From the NCBI GenBank assembly GCA_045643165.1, contig JAZUKF010000060.1:1-12915 (forward strand): a stretch of 12,915 nucleotides of DNA. Direction: 5' to 3'. The notes below the pieces were generated by a model. That model had not been told where the DNA came from. It ran no database searches and worked only from the letters and a program-made list of their open reading frames with translations. This document shows positions 6,368-12,915 of the stretch, piece after piece (position 1 is the first letter of the stretch; each line of letters opens with the position of its first letter). The position numbers and the translations under genes are program-made. This stretch comes from SIG575 sp045643165. GTDB lineage: Bacteria; Bacillota; Clostridia; Oscillospirales; Acutalibacteraceae.

Positions 6368-6399
6368 TCAGCAGCTTTTTATTGACTTTATTTTGCTGA
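6368..6399. repeat. Inverted repeat around the -35 of the exported-protein operon
   Basis: TCAGCA (6368-6373) and TGCTGA (6394-6399) are perfect inverted copies with 20 bases between them, and the -35 element TTGACT lies between the arms. A repressor binding here would cover the promoter. No known operator is recognised. Confidence 0.4.
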
Positions 6400-6410
6400 T
6401 ATGATAATAT
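6382..6410 (+). promoter_or_regulatory. Promoter of the Big2/PI-PLC operon
   Basis: TTGACT (6382-6387), a 17-base spacer, and TAATAT (6405-6410) with TGA just before it (extended -10). Transcription would start near 6417, giving a leader of about 25 bases with the ribosome binding site TAGGGGTG. It follows the gap terminator directly, so the operon is independent of gap. Confidence 0.7.
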
Positions 6411-6441
6411 AAATAGACAAATCCGTAGGGGTGTTTTTTAT

Positions 6442-9045
6442 ATGTTTACAAAAATCAGTTCATTGTTTATGGCGGGAGTTCTTCTGTTGCAGAGTGCATT
6501 TATCGGTTTGACTTCCGCAGGCAGATTTCGTTTGATAGTGCCGGAGGATTGGGAACTTTGCCCCGGAGACGGCAGGTCTGTTGAATATACTTTTCCCGAA
6601 AATACTTCAAAAAGAACGGTAACATGGAAAGCGGAGCCGGAAAGTGTTGCCACGGTTGATGAATGGGGAAGAGTAACTGCCGTAAGTGTGGGAAAGGCAA
6701 AAATTACCGCCACATCGGCAGGCGGTGCAACTGACAGCGTTGAACTTAATGTTGTTTCAACCCCTACTTTGATGAAAAACGGTGTTAAGAAAAAAGATTA
6801 TACCGGTAAAGCCGTGAATGAATCAGATGTGCTTCAAAAGGTGGTTACACGGTACACAAAGGATTCTCAGGATATCCCTGCGGAAATAAGGAATGTAACA
6901 GATTATTCAGGTCATCAAAAGGTTATTTCAAAAGACGGTGCTGTATGGCAGATTACAAGTTACGGTGTTTTGAGAACAAATAAAAATGAAAAAAATGAAC
7001 GGGACCGTGAAATGCGTCTGATGGGAAACAGGTATTTTTACAGTGCCGATACAAAATCACCTAATGTTTTAGGTATTTTCTCCGACGGTGAAAACGGAAT
7101 ATGGACGGTGATGAATGCCGGTGTAACCCATATTTCCATGGTGAAAATGAGCGGAGAAGAAAAGGCTGATATTTTAAGCGACCAAACGCAAAAATATGTA
7201 GCAAGGCACGGCTTGACTTCCGAGGCATACGATTACCGTAACGGAAAGATTACGGCAACCCAAAGTGATAATGACGGACTTTGGACAAGCATGTACGGTG
7301 CAGGTGAATTGATGCGTTATGCCGTGTTGAGAGACAGCGGAATTGCAAGTAAAGAGGAAATTGAAAAAGCAAGACAAATTGCAACCCGTACCGCAGAAGC
7401 ATTACTTTTCCTCGATTATGTTTCCATGAGAACGGGAACAACGGAAAGTTATGTAAGACTCAGAGAAAATATGAGCCTTCATTCTTTTGAAACGGACAGA
7501 AGAAATTCATCTCTTGCCCTGTTGGAGGGAGGGGATTATTCTCAGAATATAACTTCAAAAAGTCCTGCGGATGATTATAAATATAACAATGTACTGTTTG
7601 ATCTGACAAATAAATTTACATATCTTAAAAATGACAGTATGTTTGCCCCGGCAAGTGCCGACAGTTGGGCAGATACCATATTAAATCCAGATGAAAACTA
7701 TGCTAAACGTACAAAAAGTTTAGGCGGATTTGTTGCAAGAACATTTTTCCTGAAAAGTGAAAATGAGCATACATACGGTAATATTTACTGGTCTGTAAAC
7801 AGCGATAAAACCGCCACCGGTGTTTCAAGTAATCCGCCTACGGATGAGGATTATTATCTTAACGGTGAAAATCTTCGGGGATATATTACTGATGCAAGCG
7901 GAAAAATTCCGGATAGACTTTGGAACGATATTGTGGGCAGTGAACATACCTATGATGAAATCGTTTACAAAGGCGATACAAGTGCGGATGAACTTATCGG
8001 ACATATTTTTATGTTTAAATTGATTTATGATGTTTTAGGTGATGAGGATCCGGAACTTAAAAAGATACTTGTTGAAGCGGTGGATTCACTTGCACAGCAT
8101 ATTTCCGATAACGGATATGAACTTTGCGACGGTTCGGGTCAACCTGCAACATGGTCAAGGTTCGGCAGAGGAGAATTTACAAACAGCAGTTCGATTTCGA
8201 TCGCTTCGCTTCATTGCGAGGTAGTTTTGGCGCTGTTTAAGGTTGCCGCCTACGTTACGGGATATCAGAAATGGGAAAATGAATATCAGATGGCGGCACT
8301 TGATCCTCAGTATGAATATGCGGAGGTGGTATCTCAATACGGTGAGAGAATGAAGACTACTATTAAATACAGCGGAATGGACGAGGTTTCACCCTATATC
8401 GGACTTGCGGTGGATTTATTAGGTTCAACGAAAATATATAATATTATTTTGAGAGCCACGACGAATTATTCTGCAATGGAAATGGCTATGCTGGGATTTT
8501 ATACTCTTTTCCAGCTTGAGGATAATAAAAAGATACTGTCTTATTACCGTGATGCCATTGATGAATGGTGGGAGGTAGGAAGTTACCTGGAAAATCCGTT
8601 ATGGTGTTACATTTATCAGTTGGCATATCCGAATAAAAAGGTAAAGGATGTTTACGGAAATAACATTCTCGAAACAGCATCATGGTCTTTGGGACGAAGT
8701 CCTACGGATTGTCGTTCATATAAATCGTCAAATGAAAACAGAGATGATATTACTCAAATTGATTTTTCTGCATTAGGGGTTGATTCAAGCAACAGTCCGT
8801 CATACATGATTGAAAGCGGAGAACCTCTCGGTACAATGGATACTTCAAACGTGAAATCCATCGCCGAATATGTTTTAAAGGTGCTGAAAATCAAATGGGC
8901 GATAGCCGCCCCCGATGAAAGAATGCTTAAAAAGTATAACGGAAGTACCTATGAATTACATTCTGATAATTCGTCAAGGATTGAGGGTTCAACACCTTAC
9001 ACATTGCCGTATTGGATGGGCAAATATCATAAAATGATAAAATAA
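6442..9045 (+). CDS. Exported Big2-domain protein with a large helical domain of unknown function
   Basis: The 867-residue protein starts with a signal peptide cut probably after TSA at residue 26. A Big2 Ig-like domain follows (about 28-105: VTW..PESVATVDEWGRVTAVSVGKAKITATS). Two propeller-like repeats come next (DGAVWQITSYGVLR at 165-178 and SDGENGIWTVMNAGV at 214-228). The rest, about 270-867, is mostly helical and carries motifs I recall from large uncharacterised exported proteins that often join propeller blades to an alpha/alpha-toroid-like region: NDGLWTSMY (277-285), KGDTSADELIGH (510-521), ISDNGYELCDGSGQPATW (554-571) and a C-terminal LPYWMGKYH (855-863). Conserved Asp, Glu and His in these blocks could form an active site, but no enzymatic activity is established. 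There is no sorting motif or C-terminal anchor, so it is probably secreted or wall-associated through Big2. It is the first gene of an operon, 20 bases before a PI-PLC gene. Confidence 0.85.
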   Translation: MFTKISSLFMAGVLLLQSAFIGLTSAGRFRLIVPEDWELCPGDGRSVEYTFPENTSKRTVTWKAEPESVATVDEWGRVTAVSVGKAKITATSAGGATDSVELNVVSTPTLMKNGVKKKDYTGKAVNESDVLQKVVTRYTKDSQDIPAEIRNVTDYSGHQKVISKDGAVWQITSYGVLRTNKNEKNERDREMRLMGNRYFYSADTKSPNVLGIFSDGENGIWTVMNAGVTHISMVKMSGEEKADILSDQTQKYVARHGLTSEAYDYRNGKITATQSDNDGLWTSMYGAGELMRYAVLRDSGIASKEEIEKARQIATRTAEALLFLDYVSMRTGTTESYVRLRENMSLHSFETDRRNSSLALLEGGDYSQNITSKSPADDYKYNNVLFDLTNKFTYLKNDSMFAPASADSWADTILNPDENYAKRTKSLGGFVARTFFLKSENEHTYGNIYWSVNSDKTATGVSSNPPTDEDYYLNGENLRGYITDASGKIPDRLWNDIVGSEHTYDEIVYKGDTSADELIGHIFMFKLIYDVLGDEDPELKKILVEAVDSLAQHISDNGYELCDGSGQPATWSRFGRGEFTNSSSISIASLHCEVVLALFKVAAYVTGYQKWENEYQMAALDPQYEYAEVVSQYGERMKTTIKYSGMDEVSPYIGLAVDLLGSTKIYNIILRATTNYSAMEMAMLGFYTLFQLEDNKKILSYYRDAIDEWWEVGSYLENPLWCYIYQLAYPNKKVKDVYGNNILETASWSLGRSPTDCRSYKSSNENRDDITQIDFSALGVDSSNSPSYMIESGEPLGTMDTSNVKSIAEYVLKVLKIKWAIAAPDERMLKKYNGSTYELHSDNSSRIEGSTPYTLPYWMGKYHKMIK

Positions 9046-9065
9046 TTTTTCAAGGAGATATAAAA

Positions 9066-9950
9066 ATGAAACAGGTATTTATTCAAATCGTCGCATCGGT
9101 TTCGGCACTTTTTGTGCTGTTCGGAGCATTGTTCGGTATTGTCCGTGTCAAGGATGTGGGCGGATTTAATCAGAACAACTGGATGAAAAAAATTGATGAC
9201 AGTGTTTTACTCAGCGAAATTTCAATTCCGGGCACACATGATTCCGGAGCATTGTACGAGCCTTTTTATCAGATTGCCAAATGTCAGAAATACACTATAA
9301 GAGACCAGTTGAATATGGGTGTCCGTTTCCTTGACGTAAGAGCATCTGCCGTAGGTAACAACCTTTATATTTCTCACGGACCTGTTTTTCAGGCACAGTC
9401 TGTTGACTCTGTATTTAACAGTTGCTATAATTTCCTGAAAAACAATCCCGGCGAAACCATCGTTATGAGCGTTATGGATGAATTTACAACTTTCGATAAA
9501 ACGGGAAAGACCGAGGATCTTATTGAAAGTAAAATTCTTAAAAATGCTTCTATGTGGTATCTTGAAGACAGATATCCCACCCTCGGCGAAGTCAGAGGAA
9601 AAATTGTTCTTGTAAACAGATTTAACAATAATCTCGGCTTGACTTTCGGTATGATGGATGTTCAGGATTATTATGATATGGATGATATGCAGACAGGCTG
9701 GGATTATGCTTACAGACAGTTTGTTCAATGTGAAAATGAGGAAAACAGAAGTGAAAATTGGTATATTAACTTCTTAAGCGGATATACATATATCGGTTCT
9801 TTAAAATATGTTTCCGATTTTATGAATGTAAACTTTATGAATTATATGAAAGAAAATCCCTACGGATGTAAGGGAACGGTTATTTTTGATTATATCGAGC
9901 CTGCATATTGCGACTTGGTAATTCAAAGTAATTTCCCCGTAAAGGATTAA
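9066..9950 (+). CDS. Bacterial phosphatidylinositol-specific phospholipase C, exported or anchored
   Basis: The 294-residue protein has a hydrophobic N-terminus (about 4-26), which acts as a signal peptide or signal anchor, then a PI-PLC X domain (about 38-290). By alignment from memory with the B. cereus enzyme, the catalytic set is complete: His58-Asp59 (SIPGTHDSG), Asp90 and Arg92 (FLDVRAS), His104 (ISHGP) and Asp275 (IFDYIE). The supporting blocks ETIVMSVMDE and RGKIVLVNRF are also present. The Arg in place of a calcium ligand marks the calcium-independent bacterial type. This type cleaves phosphatidylinositol, and in some species GPI anchors, to an inositol cyclic phosphate and diacylglycerol. 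Length is close to that of the family. A strong AAGGAGA site precedes the ATG, and the gap to the Big2 gene is only 20 bases, so the two are co-transcribed. Substrate in this organism is unknown. Confidence 0.93.
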   Translation: MKQVFIQIVASVSALFVLFGALFGIVRVKDVGGFNQNNWMKKIDDSVLLSEISIPGTHDSGALYEPFYQIAKCQKYTIRDQLNMGVRFLDVRASAVGNNLYISHGPVFQAQSVDSVFNSCYNFLKNNPGETIVMSVMDEFTTFDKTGKTEDLIESKILKNASMWYLEDRYPTLGEVRGKIVLVNRFNNNLGLTFGMMDVQDYYDMDDMQTGWDYAYRQFVQCENEENRSENWYINFLSGYTYIGSLKYVSDFMNVNFMNYMKENPYGCKGTVIFDYIEPAYCDLVIQSNFPVKD

Positions 9951-9972
9951 GACAAAAAATAATAAAATATGA

Positions 9973-10012
9973 GGAAAAACCACAATGCTTTTAAAAGTAT
10001 TGTGGCATTTCC
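9973..10012 (+). terminator. Hairpin between the PI-PLC gene and mfd, probable weak terminator
   Basis: CCACAATGCTTTT (9980-9992) pairs with AAAAGTATTGTGG (9993-10005), one G-T wobble included, so the tip is a very tight AT turn. The stem extends outward through GGAAA/TTTCC after a mismatch. No T run follows, so termination may be inefficient and could allow transcription into mfd. A poor promoter-like pair, TTGTGG-17-TAAAAC (10000-10028), overlaps its right arm. Confidence 0.5.
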
Positions 10013-10048
10013 TGTTGTGTAATAAAACATTTTTCGGAGGATAAAAAT

Positions 10049-12915
10049 ATGTCCTGTTATTCAAAAATACTGATGCAAAGCGACGGATTTAAGGCCTTTT
10101 GTACCGACATGGATAAAAACAGATTTCCCCTCGGTGTTCTCGGACTTTCTCAAATCCATAAGGCTCATTTTATTCATTCCGTTTCCGAGGAAAAAAACAA
10201 AAAGATTTTGGCGGTTACGCCGGATGAAGCATCAGCACAAAAACTCGTTTCCGATTTGAACGTATTCGGAAGCAGGGCGTTTTTGTACCCTGCAAGAGAT
10301 TTTTCTTTCCGTTCCTCCGAAGGTCAGTCCAGGGAATTTGAACATACACGACTTGCCGCATTGACGAGAATGAATGAAAATGAATACGATGTTGTGGTTT
10401 GCAGTGCGGAAGCATTCATTCAGTTGACATTGCCGCCGGAGGAGTTATCATCAAGAACTTTTACCGTAAAAAGCGGAGAGGATTTATCTATTGAAGATGC
10501 AACCGCCGTTCTCATAAAGGCGGGATATGTGAGAAGTCAGCAGGTTGACGGTACAGGTCAGTTTTCGGTAAGAGGCGGAATACTTGATATTTTTCCTACA
10601 TGCAGTTCCGATCCGGTGAGAATTGAGTTCTGGGGAGATACGGTTGATACGATTGCAACATTTGAAAGTGAAAGTCAGAGAAGAACGAATACACTTGATG
10701 AAATAAAAATAACCCCCGCCATGGAAATCGTTTTTGACAGCGATGAGACATTGTCGGAAAAGATAACGGAACTTTATAATTCCGTTAAAGGTAAAGGTTC
10801 TGTTAAAGCAAAGGCATGTCTTGCGGAAGATTTGGAAAAAATAAACAATAAAGTAAGAGTGGGTTCTCTTGATAAATATCTTCCCATAGCATATAAAAGA
10901 AGTGCAAGTATCATTGATTACTGCGATAACGATACGGTTGTTGCAATATGTGAAAGTTTTAATGTCAGAGAAAAAATGCAGGCAGCCGTGAAACTTATGC
11001 ACGAGGAAATAAAAGCATTGTTTGAGGACGGCTCGCTATGTTCCGGACTTGACAGATTTATTCTTTCATGGCAGGAAGTCGTTGATTATTATTCTGAATT
11101 GAATACGGTCTATATTGATAATCTTCCCAGGGGAAGTTTTGATACGCCGGTAAAAGATATGATGAATTTTTCCGCTCAACAACATTCTTTGTGGAACGGT
11201 ATGTCCAATGTCCTGTGTGAGGATATAGATTCATTTATTCGCAGAAAAGGTTATACATGTGTTGTTATGGCAGGTACGGAAAAAGCGGCAAGGGCTTTGG
11301 ATGAGGATTTATCCGGGGACGGATATAACTGTGTTTTCTTTTCGGAAAATCCTGAAGTATTTCCGAAGGATAAAATCAGTATTATCTGTAACGGTGTCAG
11401 CGGCGGATTTGAATATACGGGATTAAAATTTAAACTCATTTCCTACGGAATGAGAAAAAGTTCAAAAAGAGTTGCCAAAAATAAAAACTTTAAATCCTCC
11501 GACAGTTTTCATTCTCTTGAAGAAATGCACCGTGGAGATTATGTTGTTCATTCCACCCACGGAATAGGAATTTTTGAGGGAGTAACCAATCTTGAAGCAG
11601 GCGGAGCGGTAAAGGATTATATTAAAATAAGATATGATAAGGGCGATATTCTTTATGTTCCCGTAAATCAACTTGATTTTGTGGCGAAATATATCGGACC
11701 GAAAAGCGAAACCCATAATGTAAAACTCAATAAACTGGGAAGTGATAAATGGCAAAAGACCAAAAACAAAGTCAGATCCGCCGTTAAGGATATGGCGGAT
11801 GAACTTATCGCTCTTTACAGTAAACGTCTTAATATTAAAGGGTATCAGTTTTCTCCGGATATTGATATGCAAAATGATTTTGAAAGACGTTTTGAGTTTG
11901 AGGAAACAGAGGATCAGTTAAGATGTATTGAAGAAATAAAAAGGGATATGGAAAAATCTTATCCCATGGACAGACTTTTGTGCGGAGATGTGGGATTCGG
12001 AAAAACAGAGGTGGCTCTTCGAGGCGTGTTCAAATGCGTTGCCGACGGAAAGCAGTGTGCAATACTTGTTCCCACAACAATTCTTGCTTTACAGCATTAT
12101 CAGACCATTACAAAAAGGTTTGAGGGATTTCCCGTTGAAGCCGCAATGTTATCACGTTTCTGCACTCCTAAGGAACAAACGGAAATATTAAAAAAATTAC
12201 AGCGCGGAACTGTTGACATTGTGGTGGGAACTCACAAACTTCTGTCAAAAAAGATAAATTTTAAAGATTTAGGGCTTGTGGTGGTTGATGAAGAACAGCG
12301 TTTCGGAGTAATGCAAAAAGAAAAACTGAAGGAAAGATTTCCGAATGTGGATGTTCTGACTCTTTCCGCAACACCTATTCCGAGAACTTTGAATATGGCG
12401 ATGACGGGTATTCGTGATATGAGTGTTATCGAGGAGGCTCCTCAGGACAGATACCCTGTTCAGACTTATGTTATCGAACATAACACGGAAGTTCTGGTTC
12501 AGGCAATGGAAAAGGAATTACGCCGCGGCGGTCAGGTTTACTATTTATATAATAAGGTGGAAACCATTGATAAAAAAGCGGCGGAAATCAAAGACTTAAT
12601 GCCGGATGCAAGGGTGGAAGTTGCTCACGGAAAGATGTCGGAGGAAGAATTAAGTGAGGTATGGAAAAATCTCCTTGAAGGCGAAACGGATATTCTCGTT
12701 TGCACAACCATTATTGAAACCGGTTTGGATGTTCCCAACGTGAACACTCTTATTATTGAAGATGCGGACAGAATGGGACTGTCCCAACTTCATCAGATAA
12801 GAGGGCGTGTGGGAAGAAGTAATAAAATAGCATATTGTTATTTAATGTATAACAAAAATAAGGTTTTATCAGAAGTTGCTATTCATAGACTTAAGGCAAT
12901 AAAAGAATTTACTGA
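10049..12915 (+). CDS. mfd: Mfd transcription-repair coupling factor, 3' end cut by the window
   Basis: The frame stays open from the ATG (GGAGG 8 bases upstream) to the window edge, giving 955 complete codons of a protein usually near 1,150-1,180 residues. Mfd binds RNA polymerase stalled at DNA damage, pushes it off with its translocase, and recruits UvrA. The order is standard: a UvrB-like N-terminal region (GQFSVRGGILDIFP at 170-183), a variable linker, the RNA-polymerase-interacting domain starting at about 493 (MHRGDYVVHSTHGIGIFEG), then the superfamily 2 translocase with Walker A GDVGFGKT (646-653), Walker B DEEQ (747-750), the SATPIPRTLNMA motif, and late helicase motifs ETGLDVPN and QIRGRVGR. 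The missing part is the end of the translocase region and the C-terminal UvrA-binding control domain. No frameshift is seen. It starts 98 bases after the PI-PLC stop, and its own promoter is unclear. Confidence 0.97.
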   Translation, partial: MSCYSKILMQSDGFKAFCTDMDKNRFPLGVLGLSQIHKAHFIHSVSEEKNKKILAVTPDEASAQKLVSDLNVFGSRAFLYPARDFSFRSSEGQSREFEHTRLAALTRMNENEYDVVVCSAEAFIQLTLPPEELSSRTFTVKSGEDLSIEDATAVLIKAGYVRSQQVDGTGQFSVRGGILDIFPTCSSDPVRIEFWGDTVDTIATFESESQRRTNTLDEIKITPAMEIVFDSDETLSEKITELYNSVKGKGSVKAKACLAEDLEKINNKVRVGSLDKYLPIAYKRSASIIDYCDNDTVVAICESFNVREKMQAAVKLMHEEIKALFEDGSLCSGLDRFILSWQEVVDYYSELNTVYIDNLPRGSFDTPVKDMMNFSAQQHSLWNGMSNVLCEDIDSFIRRKGYTCVVMAGTEKAARALDEDLSGDGYNCVFFSENPEVFPKDKISIICNGVSGGFEYTGLKFKLISYGMRKSSKRVAKNKNFKSSDSFHSLEEMHRGDYVVHSTHGIGIFEGVTNLEAGGAVKDYIKIRYDKGDILYVPVNQLDFVAKYIGPKSETHNVKLNKLGSDKWQKTKNKVRSAVKDMADELIALYSKRLNIKGYQFSPDIDMQNDFERRFEFEETEDQLRCIEEIKRDMEKSYPMDRLLCGDVGFGKTEVALRGVFKCVADGKQCAILVPTTILALQHYQTITKRFEGFPVEAAMLSRFCTPKEQTEILKKLQRGTVDIVVGTHKLLSKKINFKDLGLVVVDEEQRFGVMQKEKLKERFPNVDVLTLSATPIPRTLNMAMTGIRDMSVIEEAPQDRYPVQTYVIEHNTEVLVQAMEKELRRGGQVYYLYNKVETIDKKAAEIKDLMPDARVEVAHGKMSEEELSEVWKNLLEGETDILVCTTIIETGLDVPNVNTLIIEDADRMGLSQLHQIRGRVGRSNKIAYCYLMYNKNKVLSEVAIHRLKAIKEFT

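Noticed and set aside
9222..9728. Left-running 168-codon open frame opposite the PI-PLC gene
   Set aside because: It lies wholly inside a well-supported gene on the other strand and has no recognisable domain or initiation signal.
10484..11872. Left-running open frames of 172 and 136 codons opposite mfd
   Set aside because: Both are antisense to continuous, motif-rich Mfd sequence and read as Cys/Phe-rich shadow translation.
1..12915. CRISPR arrays, tRNA or rRNA genes, insertion sequences, phage or plasmid functions
   Set aside because: No regularly spaced repeats, RNA-gene signatures, transposase, integrase or replication motifs were seen. The content looks like ordinary chromosome.

Overview
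The window looks like chromosomal DNA of a low-GC, endospore-forming Clostridia member, most likely of the Oscillospiraceae/Ruminococcaceae type. This is inferred from AT-rich spacers, purine-rich ribosome binding sites, a Gram-positive type LexA box, two sporulation proteins (BofA, SpoIIQ-like) and a zinc-ribbon/PASTA kinase-like protein. No tRNA, rRNA, CRISPR array, transposase or phage gene is visible, and no gene-free stretch exceeds 300 bases.

Layout. (1) 1-2920: the 3' end of a bofA-like gene runs right and converges, across a bidirectional terminator, on a left-running gene for a membrane-anchored PASTA protein whose kinase domain has lost its catalytic residues. Upstream of it, also left-running, is a SpoIIQ-like M23 peptidase with a sigmaF/G-like promoter. 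In Bacillus, BofA and SpoIIQ act at the same forespore membrane site, so this end looks like a small sporulation or envelope neighbourhood. (2) 2890-5100: divergently, lexA is driven by a promoter bracketed by two LexA boxes and is fused by a TAATG stop/start overlap to a MATE efflux gene, an arrangement like the E. coli lexA-dinF operon. (3) 5100-6345: a stand-alone glycolytic gap gene with its own promoter and a strong terminator that closely resembles the one at 189-236. (4) 6345-10012: a two-gene exported operon. The first gene encodes an 867-residue protein with a signal peptide, a Big2 Ig-like domain, propeller-like repeats and a large helical domain of unknown function. The second encodes a bacterial-type PI-PLC with its catalytic residues intact. 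(5) 10049 to the end: mfd, the transcription-repair coupling factor, truncated by the window edge.

The parts most worth following are the PASTA pseudokinase between bofA and spoIIQ, the SOS-linked MATE transporter, and the exported Big2/helical-domain protein paired with PI-PLC. The last pair is the best candidate for a poorly described system. Its function is not known and none is claimed here. All family assignments come from reading motifs, not from database searches.
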